39,457 nucleotides of DNA from JANXYW01 sp964458665 (GTDB lineage Bacteria; Chloroflexota; Dehalococcoidia; DSTF01; JACRBR01): NCBI GenBank assembly GCA_964458665.1, contig CAYWOO010000151.1, positions 1 through 39,457 of the forward strand. Reading direction: 5' to 3'. Positions 30,051 through 38,680 of the stretch are shown piece after piece. The number at the start of each line of letters is the position of its first letter. Positions within the stretch are counted from its first letter, which is position 1. The translations under genes and the position numbers were made by a program. Below the pieces are notes generated by a model that worked only from the letters and a program-made list of their open reading frames with translations, searched no databases and was not told the DNA's origin.

Positions 30051-31373
30051 CTACGTTGTGTGCAGCATCGCGGCGTACGGATCTCCGTCAGCGTCGGCCG
30101 CCGCCAGCGCCGAGGCGATGTCGCGACGTTCGTAGATTGCGCGGTGCAGGGCGGCGATGCGCCGATGGTAGTGACGCCACGTGTATCTATCCTCGATGAG
30201 CCGGCGTCCTGCCGCACCCATCGCGGCCGCGTCGCGGCGATGCTCGTACAGGTGAAGAATCTTCGCCTTCAACGCACTGACGTCGCGGGACGGCACCAGC
30301 CAGCCTTCGCGACCGTCGGTCGCCACAGATCCGGCATCGTCCGTGACGATGACGGGCAAACCGGACGCCATCGCCATATACGTCACGAGCGCCGACCCCT
30401 CGGCGAGCGAAGGCAGCGCGAACGCGCTTGCCGAACGGAAGAGATCCGGCAGCGAGAACCACGGCACGTGGCCGAGGTGGCGGTACAAGCCTTCGTACTC
30501 GCTCAACAGGCGGATGCCGCTCTCGTCGGGTGTACCGGCAAGCACCAACTCCGCATCCGGTAGGGCTAGCTCACGCCACGCCTGCAGCAGATAGCGCGTG
30601 CCTTTGCGGTAGTTGATGCTGGCAACATCCAGGAGTACGAACCGGCCGTCCGGCCCGGCGCCCGAGGCGGGCGAGAACACATCAGGATCAGCGCCGAACG
30701 GGATCTTCACGATCTTGCCGGCGTCCACGCCGTGTTCGACGAGACACCGGGTGACGTAGTCCGACGGTGACACGATCACGTCCGCCACAGCGCGTTCCTC
30801 GCGCACGCGCAAGCGCGATCCGAACACCGGTAGCGGGCGGACTCCGGCGGCGCGCGCCTCGGACTCCGCGATCGCCATGTTGTATTCGTGGGCGGCCGGC
30901 ACGTCCAGCACGGTCGCGATCCCGGCGCGCTTTGCCGCTCGCACCGTGTGCAGCGCGGCGCCCTCGAACGCATGGACCTGCGTGGTCTGCTGCTGCGAGA
31001 CCACGCGGGCGGCGATCCAGTCGAACCAGGCATCGCCCAGCCGTTCGATGCCTTGATATCTGCCAAGACCGACTGCTTCGAGGCCGACGGTCATACCGCG
31101 CATTGCCAGGAACGGCATCGGGATCGTCCGCACGCGGCTCGGGTCGATGGAAGGATGCCATCGCCGACGCAGCCCGGCCACCGCCGCCGCACGCTGAGTG
31201 CGAGGCAGCCAACGCCACGGGCTGCGGCGTTCAGGCCGGTCGTGTGTCAGGTACACGCTCGCGATGAACCTCTCGAGCATGCCTGCCTTATCCAGGCCAG
31301 CGACGGTCTCGTAACTCTGCTGCACGCCAGGGTGCGTCACTATCACGGACGGGCCGCGCAGGGGACCTCGCAT
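30051..31373 (-). CDS. GT4 glycosyltransferase, SALVTYMAMA subgroup
   Basis: A 440-residue GT-B enzyme. VIVTHPGVQQSYE forms the N-terminal loop, VHAFEGAAL and DVPAAHEYNM follow, and VLLDVASINYRKGTRYLLQAW opens the donor domain. In the EX7E region (LAEGSALVTYMAMASG) the first acid is kept and the second Glu is Met. The same kind of change occurs in the GT4 at 32688-33875, so the two form a distinct subgroup. Start ATG 31373 shares a base with the Wzx stop (TGATG), with GGAGG 7 nt upstream. Confidence 0.83.
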   Translation of the reverse strand: MRGPLRGPSVIVTHPGVQQSYETVAGLDKAGMLERFIASVYLTHDRPERRSPWRWLPRTQRAAAVAGLRRRWHPSIDPSRVRTIPMPFLAMRGMTVGLEAVGLGRYQGIERLGDAWFDWIAARVVSQQQTTQVHAFEGAALHTVRAAKRAGIATVLDVPAAHEYNMAIAESEARAAGVRPLPVFGSRLRVREERAVADVIVSPSDYVTRCLVEHGVDAGKIVKIPFGADPDVFSPASGAGPDGRFVLLDVASINYRKGTRYLLQAWRELALPDAELVLAGTPDESGIRLLSEYEGLYRHLGHVPWFSLPDLFRSASAFALPSLAEGSALVTYMAMASGLPVIVTDDAGSVATDGREGWLVPSRDVSALKAKILHLYEHRRDAAAMGAAGRRLIEDRYTWRHYHRRIAALHRAIYERRDIASALAAADADGDPYAAMLHTT

Positions 31374-32704
31374 CACGCCGCCTCCAGCGCCGGGCCTGCC
31401 GACGATGGCGCAACAGCCACGTCACCGGCACCGAAGACGCCGTTGCGCCACATCAGCAGGACCAGCACGACGAGGCTCGCGTAGCTCGCCACGGCAACGG
31501 CAGTCGCCGTTCCGACAAGCCCGCCCGCGGTCACGCCGATTGGAATCGCTGCCAGGAACAGCAGCCAATTCGCTGCTTCGGCGATGCTGGTAAGGCCGGG
31601 CCGCCCGATCCCTCGAAGCACCTCCATGGGGAACGAGCGAATCGAGATGGCGATTGAGGCGAGCGCGAGCAATCGAAGGGCGGGCGCCGCGCCCGCGTAA
31701 CTCTCGCCGAACAGCAGCGTGACGATCGGACTAGCGAATGCGATCAGCAGGCCCGCCAGGACAATCACGAGCCCGGCGTGCAGGGCGAAAGTCGCTTGCA
31801 ACTGCGGCCGCTGGCCAGCCTGGTGCGTGGCGCTCACGTGCGGGAATACCACCAGCCCGATGGAAGACGCAACGATCGTCGGCGCGGCGAGAAATGCCGT
31901 GGCTGCCGAGTACAGGCCGAGATCTCTCGAGGAGAGCATGAGCGAGATGATTGCCATGTCCACGCCGAGACTCTGCGCGGAGAGCCTGCCGAAGTGCGAT
32001 CGCAGCCCGAAGTGGAGCGCCGAGCGTGCCAGCCCACGATCGAAGCGCCCGATGCCCGATCCGCGCCACACCAGCAGCAGCGCCAGCACGTCGGAGCAGC
32101 CGTGCGCGAAGAGGTATGCCAGCGCTCCACTCAGCGCCGTGAGCTGCCCCGCGATGGCGAGCGTAGCGATGCTACCGCAGTACATGATCGGCAGGGAGAT
32201 ACGCACGGCGTTGAATGCGCCGAAGCGCAACTGCCCGGACAAGCAGAAGATGCTGACGGAGCCGACGAGATACATCGGGAGCAGCGGCGTGAGCAGTAGC
32301 GCCTCGCGCGTCAGTCCCGAACCGCGCAGCACGATCGACACGAGAATCAGATACACCGGCACGAGTACCAGGCTCTGCGCGAGCGCCACGCCCAGCACCG
32401 TCGCCGGCACATTACGGTGCCGTTCCCTGTCGCCGGTCATGTAGACCGCGGCCGCATCGATGCCAAGGTTGCCGATCGTGATCACGAGCTGCGGCCACAA
32501 CAGCAGCACTGCCAGCTCGCCGCGATGGGACGGGCCCAGCACACGCGCCGCGATGGTACCGCTGGCAATACCCAGCAATGCGGCCGCGCCGCTAGTGCCG
32601 AGTGTGCCGGCCAGCTTCGGTGCCATCGTGGCGAGCTCCGTCAGCCAGCGTTGGCCCGCGCCCGGCCGAAGCTGTGCCAGCGGGAGGCTACGCCGCGCGA
32701 GCAT
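31373..32704 (-). CDS. Wzx-type lipid-linked oligosaccharide flippase
   Basis: A 443-residue polytopic protein with about 12-14 hydrophobic helices and short loops, of the MOP/MATE polysaccharide exporter group. The N-terminal part reads LGTSGAAALLGIASGTIAARVLGPSHRGELAVLLLWPQLVI by segments, with the RVLGPS-RG pattern typical of Wzx/RfbX. It would move undecaprenyl-linked repeat units to the outer face for polymerisation. ATG 32704 has AGGAG 7 nt before it and lies 17 nt inside the preceding GT4 gene. The last codons (LEAA then TGATG) contain the ribosome site of the following gene. Confidence 0.86.
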   Translation of the reverse strand: MLARRSLPLAQLRPGAGQRWLTELATMAPKLAGTLGTSGAAALLGIASGTIAARVLGPSHRGELAVLLLWPQLVITIGNLGIDAAAVYMTGDRERHRNVPATVLGVALAQSLVLVPVYLILVSIVLRGSGLTREALLLTPLLPMYLVGSVSIFCLSGQLRFGAFNAVRISLPIMYCGSIATLAIAGQLTALSGALAYLFAHGCSDVLALLLVWRGSGIGRFDRGLARSALHFGLRSHFGRLSAQSLGVDMAIISLMLSSRDLGLYSAATAFLAAPTIVASSIGLVVFPHVSATHQAGQRPQLQATFALHAGLVIVLAGLLIAFASPIVTLLFGESYAGAAPALRLLALASIAISIRSFPMEVLRGIGRPGLTSIAEAANWLLFLAAIPIGVTAGGLVGTATAVAVASYASLVVLVLLMWRNGVFGAGDVAVAPSSAGPALEAA

Positions 32705-33875
32705 GGCGTTCTCCTGACGTTCTACCCGCGTTCGCAGCACCAAGCACCGGGGCGTACACCGCTCGATACAGCTCGTCGCCATACGTCGCCCACGTGCGCG
32801 TCAGCGCGCTCGCTGCCGCGGCGGCGCCCATACGAGCGCGCAGCTCCGGATCGGCGGCCAACTGTTCCATCCGTGCCGCAAGGGCTTCGGCATCGCGCGC
32901 CGGGACGACGAATCCGTTGACGCCATCGACGACCAGGTCGGCGCCTGCCTGATCCGAGACGATCACCGGAAGTCCGGCAGCCATGGCGAGAATCGTCGCC
33001 AGCGCCGAGCCATCTTCCACAGACGGCAGGACGAAGATGTCCGCGGCATCGTACTCGGCGGCAAGCGCCGCCGTCCCCATGGAGCCGACGGACACACTGC
33101 CCGGCGGCAGCCCCCCGGCGCGACGAAATAGCCCGGCGTCGGGTGTGCCGACCAGTCGTAGCGTCGCTTCGCCACGCAGGCAGCGGAACGCTTCGAGGAG
33201 GTACGGCACGCCTTTTCGCTGCGAGCAGCCGCCGACGAAGAGGACGCGCGGAGGACCGACACGATCGCGACGTTCTACAGGACCCGTGATCGGGAGGACG
33301 CCCCACGGCACGCGATACAGCTTCGAAGCCGGTACGCCGTGATCGAGGAACGACTGCACGACCCACCGCGAAGGTGCGACGATCGCGTCCGCCTCCTCGT
33401 ACTCCGCGACCATGCGCTCGATCAGACGCGGATGTGCGAGCGAGGCGTTGGCGCCGAACCGCCGCTGCTCTTCGGCGAGCAACGCGTTCTGCGTCACGGC
33501 GTGCGCGGAACCGACGGTGAGCACAGCCGGGATACCCCGGCTGTGCGCGGCCCGGATGCTCAGGAGCGACATGCTGCTCCAGCCGTTGAACAGATCGCAC
33601 TGCGAAAGCAACCTTGCCGTGACTCCATCGAACGCGACGCTGACGGCGAGCTGGTTCGGCTGCTGCGCGGCCCGCGGGCCGAAGCGCTGCACGCCGTAGT
33701 TCCAGGCGCCGATCGGCGTCAGGCTCGTTGTCCGTGCGGGAGATACGCCGAAGCGCTTGACTCGCGAATACGGCACCGGAGTAATGAGCCGCTGCAACTC
33801 GCCGCGCGATTCGAGGTACCGCCCTGCAAGGTATGCCGGCTCGAACTTGCCGGGCACGGAGATTGTCACTCTCAT
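32688..33875 (-). CDS. GT4 glycosyltransferase, SALATILAMA subgroup
   Basis: A 395-residue GT-B enzyme beginning MRVTISVPGKFEPAYLAGRY. The donor domain opens with VLFVGGCSQRKGVPYLLEAF, and the EX7E segment reads VEDGSALATILAMAAG, with acids at the first position but Leu in place of the second Glu, as in the GT4 at 30051-31373. The frame stays open far upstream of the ATG, but that part is out of frame with the GT2 gene there and is not coding. ATG 33875 overlaps the GT2 stop as ATGA. It probably adds one sugar of the repeat unit. The protein ends RHARAA. Confidence 0.83.
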   Translation of the reverse strand: MRVTISVPGKFEPAYLAGRYLESRGELQRLITPVPYSRVKRFGVSPARTTSLTPIGAWNYGVQRFGPRAAQQPNQLAVSVAFDGVTARLLSQCDLFNGWSSMSLLSIRAAHSRGIPAVLTVGSAHAVTQNALLAEEQRRFGANASLAHPRLIERMVAEYEEADAIVAPSRWVVQSFLDHGVPASKLYRVPWGVLPITGPVERRDRVGPPRVLFVGGCSQRKGVPYLLEAFRCLRGEATLRLVGTPDAGLFRRAGGLPPGSVSVGSMGTAALAAEYDAADIFVLPSVEDGSALATILAMAAGLPVIVSDQAGADLVVDGVNGFVVPARDAEALAARMEQLAADPELRARMGAAAAASALTRTWATYGDELYRAVYAPVLGAANAGRTSGERHARAA

Positions 33876-34873
33876 GGCGTGCCTCGGTTCTTCTCCCGCC
33901 AGAGCCTGCGCAGGCTCTGCCACTCGCCGGCACGGTGGGCTGCATACAAGGTGTTCTGCAACATCCAGAACGCAGGAATATCGCGCCAGCCGCGCGGAGA
34001 GTGCGCTGCCATGCGCATAGCAGCTCTCGCGTGCGGCACGACGGCTAGTCCGAGCACAGCCGACTTCGCCGCCGCCAGCGCGCGACGCACCGTCACGAGC
34101 GGCAATGCCCGTCCCTGTAGCCGGTGCTCGATATACGGCACGGCCTTCCCGCGCCCACGATACTGGCGCCAGAAGTCGCGCATCGTATCGGGTACTTGAT
34201 TCAGTACCTCGATCGTGAAGTCGCCCTTCCACGCGTAGCCGGAGCGCAGCAAGCGATCGAAGAACTCGACGTCCTCTCCGCCGAAGCCCGGCAACTGCTC
34301 GGGAAAGCCGACGGCTAGCGCGGCTGAGCGTCTGCACGAAAAGGCCTGGGTATAGCCGACACGGCCTCGACGCTTCCCACCGTAGCAATACGCGTGCTTC
34401 GCCTGCTGGAAACGCCCAATGACGTTCTGCTGATTCGCCACGCGCGACTCGACGGAGACGAAATCGACCCCCTGCTCGTAAAGCGGCGCCAGCCGTTCGA
34501 GGAAATCTACGGGTGGCCAGTTGTCGGCATCGACGAACACGAGTACATCGCCCCTCGCGGCCGCAATAGCGGTATTGCGGGCGGCTGCGGCGCCCCGATT
34601 TTCGCCGTGCTCGATGACGACGATCAGCCCGTCCTTTCGCAACCTCTGCAGCTTGTCGAGGGTTCCGTCCGTCGATCCGTCGTCGACGACGATGATCTCC
34701 TGCGGGCGGAGACGCTGCGCAAGCGCGCACTCGAGCGTGGTGATGATGTCATCGGCTTCGTTGTAGGCGGGGATGACGAACGAAAACGTTGGCGAGGGCG
34801 CCTGCATGGGCGCCCGAGCATCAGTTTGCGGCGTGGACTGCAGCGCCAACCGGGCCTCCTGCCAGGGATTCAC
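33872..34873 (-). CDS. GT2 glycosyltransferase
   Basis: A 333-residue GT-A enzyme. SFVIPAYNEADDI, VVDDGSTDGT (63-71), ARNTAIAAARGD and FVDADN (metal-binding DAD, 115-117) define GT2; FGGEDVEFFDRLLRSGY carries the probable catalytic base segment (ED). Its C terminus has amphipathic helices but no clear transmembrane segment. GTG 34873 leaves an 18-nt gap from the GDP-fucose synthase gene; no good ribosome site is visible, and ATG 34807 (MQAPSPTFSF) is an alternative that would fit the domain boundary better. Coupled to the following GT4 by ATGA. Confidence 0.84.
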   Translation of the reverse strand: MNPWQEARLALQSTPQTDARAPMQAPSPTFSFVIPAYNEADDIITTLECALAQRLRPQEIIVVDDGSTDGTLDKLQRLRKDGLIVVIEHGENRGAAAARNTAIAAARGDVLVFVDADNWPPVDFLERLAPLYEQGVDFVSVESRVANQQNVIGRFQQAKHAYCYGGKRRGRVGYTQAFSCRRSAALAVGFPEQLPGFGGEDVEFFDRLLRSGYAWKGDFTIEVLNQVPDTMRDFWRQYRGRGKAVPYIEHRLQGRALPLVTVRRALAAAKSAVLGLAVVPHARAAMRMAAHSPRGWRDIPAFWMLQNTLYAAHRAGEWQSLRRLWREKNRGTP

Positions 34874-34891
34874 TCGTTGCGTTCGACGACG

Positions 34892-35926
34892 TCAAGCCGC
34901 CGGGCGCATCCGGCGCTTCTTCGCCGGCACAACTGCTTCCTCGCGCACAGCGCGTATGACGCGCCGCGTTGCGAGTTGTGTCGCGAGCACGGCTTCGATG
35001 TACCAGTCGATCGTCCGCTGCAGTCCGGTCTCAAAATCCGTCTGTGCTTCGAAGCCGAAGCGCTCTTTCGCGCGCGAGGTGTCCAGCATGCGTCGTGGCT
35101 GGCCATCCGGTTGCGAGGCGTCCCAGCGAATCTCGCCTTTGAATTCGCAAAGCCGGGCGATCACCTGCACGAGGTCACGGACGGCGATCTCGCGTCCCGC
35201 ACCGAGGTTCACGGGATCGGCGCCGTCGTAGCGCGCCGTCGCCAGGACGATGCCTTCCGCGGCGTCCTCGACGTAGAGGAACTCGCGCGAGGCGGCGCCG
35301 GTACCCCACGCCACGATGTGATCATCGCCGCGGAGTTTCGCATCGACGATCTTACGAACGAGAGCGGGGATCACGTGGCTACTCTGCGGATCGAAGTTGT
35401 CGCCGGGGCCGTAGAGGTTCACCGGGAGCAGCGTGATGGCGTCGAAGCCGTACTGCTCGCGATAGGCCTGCGCCTGGACGAGCAGCATCTTCTTGGCGAG
35501 GCCGTATGGCGCGTTTGTCTCTTCCGGATAGCCGCTCCAGAGATCGTCCTCGCGGAAGGGCAGCGGCACGTGTTTCGGGTAGGCGCAGACCGTCGCGACG
35601 CCGACGAACTTCTCGACGCCATACAGGCGTGCCTGCTCCATGAGCTGGATGCCCATGATCGCGTTCTCGTAGAAGAAGCGGCCAGGATTCGCGCGGTTGG
35701 CACCGATACCGCCGACGACCGCGGCGAGGTGGATGATCATCTCCGGGCGGCCAGCTTGCAGGGCTGCGATCGTCGCATCCTTCTCGCGCAGGTCATACGC
35801 CTCGCTGCGCACCACGAAGACGTCGGCGCCCAGCGCCTCGAGCTTGCGGACGACGTGCTTGCCCAGGAAGCCCGCGCCGCCGGTCACCATGATTCGCTTG
35901 CCCGCGAGAGACCTCATGCCGCCCAT
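34892..35926 (-). CDS. fcl: GDP-L-fucose synthase (GMER-type epimerase/reductase)
   Basis: A 344-residue extended SDR. VTGGAGFLGKH is the cofactor loop, and AAVVGGIGANRANPG is the GMER signature. Active-site residues line up with Escherichia coli Fcl: T112 where Ser is usual (ATVCAYPK), C114, Y141-x3-K145 (APYGLAKK) and H184 (SSHVIPAL). It would turn GDP-4-keto-6-deoxymannose into GDP-L-fucose with NADPH. The substrate-producing gmd is not in the window. Start ATG 35926 has GGAG 6 nt upstream and overlaps the previous GT4 by 13 nt; ATG 35917 (ATGA junction) is an alternative three codons later. The protein ends RPAA. Confidence 0.88.
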   Translation of the reverse strand: MGGMRSLAGKRIMVTGGAGFLGKHVVRKLEALGADVFVVRSEAYDLREKDATIAALQAGRPEMIIHLAAVVGGIGANRANPGRFFYENAIMGIQLMEQARLYGVEKFVGVATVCAYPKHVPLPFREDDLWSGYPEETNAPYGLAKKMLLVQAQAYREQYGFDAITLLPVNLYGPGDNFDPQSSHVIPALVRKIVDAKLRGDDHIVAWGTGAASREFLYVEDAAEGIVLATARYDGADPVNLGAGREIAVRDLVQVIARLCEFKGEIRWDASQPDGQPRRMLDTSRAKERFGFEAQTDFETGLQRTIDWYIEAVLATQLATRRVIRAVREEAVVPAKKRRMRPAA

Positions 35927-37242
35927 CGATCGCTCCGTTCCGCCTTGGCCGCAGCCGTTTCGGCGTCCCGCTCGGCGCGGATGCGGCGGCCCGGCGTGTG
36001 CACACGCCCGTGGCGGCCAGATGCCAGCACCGACGCAAGCAGTTGCTCGTACCCATGCAGTGCGGCAGTCTCCGACAGGTTTACCGCTACCCACTTCCGC
36101 GCCGCACCGGCCATGTGCGCGCGCAGGCCCGGATCGCCAGCGACCCGCGTGAGCGCATCGAGCAGCGCGGCCGGATCGTCCGGCGGAACGACGAGTCCGC
36201 CACTGCTCATGGAGATCTCTCGCGCGGTTTCGCTGTGGGCTGCCGCGGCGGCGACGACGGGCCGTCCGGCGGCAAGATACGACGTGAGCTTGGACGGCAG
36301 CGACATGTCGTTGACGCTGCCGCGCTGGTTGATGAGCAGAATGTCGGACGCGGCGAGAACGCTCGGGAACACATCGGCGTCCTGGAGCGGCAGGAAGCGC
36401 AGATTGGTCAGGGCGTACCGCCTCGCGAGCTGCGAGAGCGCTGCGCGCTGATTGCCATCCCCCATCAGGACGAACAACATTGGGCTATCCGCCGCCTGCG
36501 CTACAAGAGCCGCTTCGATGACGTTCTCGAGACCCTGCTTGTAGCCCATGTTGCCCGCATGCAGGCACACGATCGCGTTTTCTGGCCACTCCATCTCGGC
36601 CCGGATGGTCGCGCGGTCGCTGGTCGCTTCGGCGACGTGCGTCCAGTTGCGTACACGGCGGATGCGCGCGGGGTCGACGCCCAGTGACTCGATATAGGGG
36701 CGAAAGCCTTCGGCGATCACGCCAATGGCAGATGCGCCGCGCGCGGCCCAGCCCTCCGCCGCACGGACAACACCCGTGACCCGCCCGCCGCCGGAGACGC
36801 CGCTTTGCTCGGCGGCCTGACCGACGAGATCCTGGAAGATCAGTCCGTACGGCACGCGAAATCGCGCGGCAGCGGCGCGGGCGACGATGCCGCCACTCAA
36901 GCTCGGCACCACGCCCAGAATGGCATCGGGGCGTGGCATCCGCACCGCATCGAGCCCGATGCGAAGCGATGTCAGCTCATAGAGCCCGCGCTTGAGCGCA
37001 GACTGCTTCGGCGGCACGTACTGTGCGCGCCGCTTCACCTCGACGCCGTTGCGGACTTCTGTGAGCGCCGCCTGGCCGGCGTATTCGGGCGCGACGCGCC
37101 ATGCCGGATAGTGCGGCATGCCTGCGAGTACCGTCACGCGGTATCCGCGCGCAGCGAGATGCTCGGCGAGCTTAGTGCTGTACGGCGCGATGCCCGTCTC
37201 TTCCGGAGCATAGTTCAGGGATGCGATGAGGACTCGTGTCAT
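35914..37242 (-). CDS. GT4 glycosyltransferase, WcaI-like
   Basis: A 442-residue GT-B enzyme. VLIASLNYAPEETGIAPYSTKLAEHL is the WcaI-type N terminus (NYAPE-GIAPY), GMPHYPAW and FQDLVGQAAEQSG follow, and the donor domain has LHAGNMGYKQGLENVI and DMSLPSKLTSYLAAGRPVVA, which in this subgroup replaces EX7E. WcaI enzymes act early in colanic-acid-type repeat assembly, often transferring fucose; a GDP-fucose synthase gene directly downstream fits this. The C terminus has a ~35-residue polar, arginine/glutamate-rich tail. It shares one base with the phosphoglycosyl transferase stop (TGATG). The protein ends RWAA. Confidence 0.88.
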   Translation of the reverse strand: MTRVLIASLNYAPEETGIAPYSTKLAEHLAARGYRVTVLAGMPHYPAWRVAPEYAGQAALTEVRNGVEVKRRAQYVPPKQSALKRGLYELTSLRIGLDAVRMPRPDAILGVVPSLSGGIVARAAAARFRVPYGLIFQDLVGQAAEQSGVSGGGRVTGVVRAAEGWAARGASAIGVIAEGFRPYIESLGVDPARIRRVRNWTHVAEATSDRATIRAEMEWPENAIVCLHAGNMGYKQGLENVIEAALVAQAADSPMLFVLMGDGNQRAALSQLARRYALTNLRFLPLQDADVFPSVLAASDILLINQRGSVNDMSLPSKLTSYLAAGRPVVAAAAAHSETAREISMSSGGLVVPPDDPAALLDALTRVAGDPGLRAHMAGAARKWVAVNLSETAALHGYEQLLASVLASGRHGRVHTPGRRIRAERDAETAAAKAERSDRWAA

Positions 37243-37988
37243 CAGTGGCCGTCCAGTTCCATCAATGGCTTCGCCGTGCGGATGATGTAGGCGAGGTCTT
37301 TGCGTAGCCGCACATCCACGGCATAGCCGGCTTCGAGCTGCATTCTGGCGAGCGGTGTCATGTTCTTGCGACCGCGCACCTGAAACGGCCCGGTCAGGCC
37401 CGGCCGAACCGAGACGATGTCCCGCGCCAAGTCAGGGTCCAGCGATTCGCGCGAGAGATAGGGCCTGGGGCCGGCGATGCTCATCTCACCGCAAAGGACG
37501 TTCCAGAGCTGCGGCAGCTCGTCCAGGCTGGACTTGCGCAGGAAGCGGCCGAGCGCCGTGACGCGCGGGTCCGCCTCGAGCTTCCAGTCGTTGAGCAGTT
37601 GGGCCGCGCGCTCCGGATGCGTGTCTTTCCAGCGCTCGAAGACTGCATCGGCGTCGCGAACCATCGTGCGAAACTTCCACATCTGGAAGCGCTGGCCGGC
37701 CAACCCGACGCGCTCCGAGCCGTAGAAGATCGGCCAACCGGACCTCACCAACACGAGGGCGGCGACAGCGAACAGTAGAGGAAGCAGCGCAATGATGAGG
37801 ATCAGCCCAAAGGCCACGTCGAAGATGCGCTTACCGTGGAGGAGGTAGAAGCTCTCTTTCGAGGCCGGCAGTGTGGTCGCGATCGCAAGCACAGGCGCCG
37901 CCTGGCCGTTCGGCGACGGAGCCGCGACAAGCTGCGCCTGGTTCACGGGTGTCTGGAATACGTCCGGCGTCTGGCCCGTCGCAGCCAC
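37242..37988 (-). CDS. Small phosphoglycosyl transferase (initiating sugar transferase)
   Basis: A 248-residue monotopic phosphoglycosyl transferase (PF02397). After a ~45-residue variable N terminus, one hydrophobic reentrant helix (about 56-82) is followed by the catalytic core: FQMWKFRTM (102-109), SSLDELPQLWNV with the Asp-Glu dyad D156-E157, and GEMSIAGPRP (167-176). It lacks the extra N-terminal helices of WbaP/WcaJ proteins. It transfers a sugar-1-phosphate to undecaprenyl phosphate and so starts the repeat unit. As the first gene of the cluster it should follow the main promoter. The GTG start at 37988 has GGGAG 8 nt upstream. Confidence 0.9.
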   Translation of the reverse strand: MAATGQTPDVFQTPVNQAQLVAAPSPNGQAAPVLAIATTLPASKESFYLLHGKRIFDVAFGLILIIALLPLLFAVAALVLVRSGWPIFYGSERVGLAGQRFQMWKFRTMVRDADAVFERWKDTHPERAAQLLNDWKLEADPRVTALGRFLRKSSLDELPQLWNVLCGEMSIAGPRPYLSRESLDPDLARDIVSVRPGLTGPFQVRGRKNMTPLARMQLEAGYAVDVRLRKDLAYIIRTAKPLMELDGH

Positions 37989-38206
37989 GAGGCACGCTCC
38001 CTGCGCTCAACCGTCGATGCCAATACGGCCACGGCAACCTGGCGCCGCAGCCACACCGAATCATCAGCGAAACCCCGCGATCCGGAGAGTAGGGTTCCCC
38101 TCAAAGGGCGAGTGCCGCTCCCCAACGTTACGCAACGAACGCGAGCGTTGTACGCTCATGAGGATCCGCGCCGTTATTCCGATCGCTGCGCTGAGGGCAC
38201 AAGAAC
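37989..38206. promoter_or_regulatory. Divergent control region of the polysaccharide cluster
   Basis: A 218-nt gap between the phosphoglycosyl transferase and DUF3237 genes, which are transcribed away from each other, so the main cluster promoter should be here. GAGCGT/ACGCTC (38143-38157, 3-nt centre) is a perfect 6-bp dyad, and CAACG/CGTTG (38133-38150) overlaps it; both could be operator sites. No clear promoter hexamers were found by eye. Confidence 0.4.
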
Positions 38207-38677
38207 ATGGCAGACTTCCCGGAGAGCATCACGACCGAAATGCTGTTCGACGCGCAGATCGAACTTGCGCATCCGGAGAACATCGGCGCGTCTCCGTTCG
38301 GCGCACGATCGATCTTCATCGTGCAGGGCGGGACGTTCGAGGGTCCGCGGCTGCGCGGCACGTTCCGATCGGGCGGAGGCGACTGGTTCCTGTCGCTGCC
38401 GAATGGCGCGGGCGAGCTGGATGTGCGCGTGACGATGGAGACGGATGATGGAGTGCTGATCCACATGAGCTACCGCGGGGTGCTCGTTGCATCGGCGGAG
38501 GTGATCGCGCGCGTCTTCGCAGGAGAGGACGTCAGCACGACGGAGTACTACTTCCGCACGACGCCGCGCTTCGAGACCGGGAGCGAGCGCTACGCATGGC
38601 TGAACACGGCCGTCTGCGTGGGTATCGGGTGGCTGGCGCCGAACCGTGTGGGATATCGCATCTTCGCGGTGACGTGA
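38207..38677 (+). CDS. DUF3237 family protein
   Basis: A 156-residue protein matching DUF3237 (PF11578), a beta-barrel family of unknown function. Family features are the FIVQGGTFEGPRLRGTF, GGGDW, LDVRVTMETDDG, YYFRTTPRFETGSERYAWLN and VGIGW segments. It has no signal peptide and is probably cytoplasmic. ATG 38207 has GAGGG 9 nt upstream. It is convergent with purQ, whose stop lies 3 nt beyond its own, with no terminator visible between them. No link to polysaccharide synthesis is implied by its sequence. Confidence 0.85.
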   Translation: MADFPESITTEMLFDAQIELAHPENIGASPFGARSIFIVQGGTFEGPRLRGTFRSGGGDWFLSLPNGAGELDVRVTMETDDGVLIHMSYRGVLVASAEVIARVFAGEDVSTTEYYFRTTPRFETGSERYAWLNTAVCVGIGWLAPNRVGYRIFAVT

Positions 38678-38680
38678 TGC

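Noticed and set aside
33876..34730. N-terminal extension of the GT4 at 32688-33875 up to 34730
   Set aside because: This stretch is out of frame with the GT2 gene that fully occupies it, and the GT4 has a good ATG with an ATGA junction at 33875.
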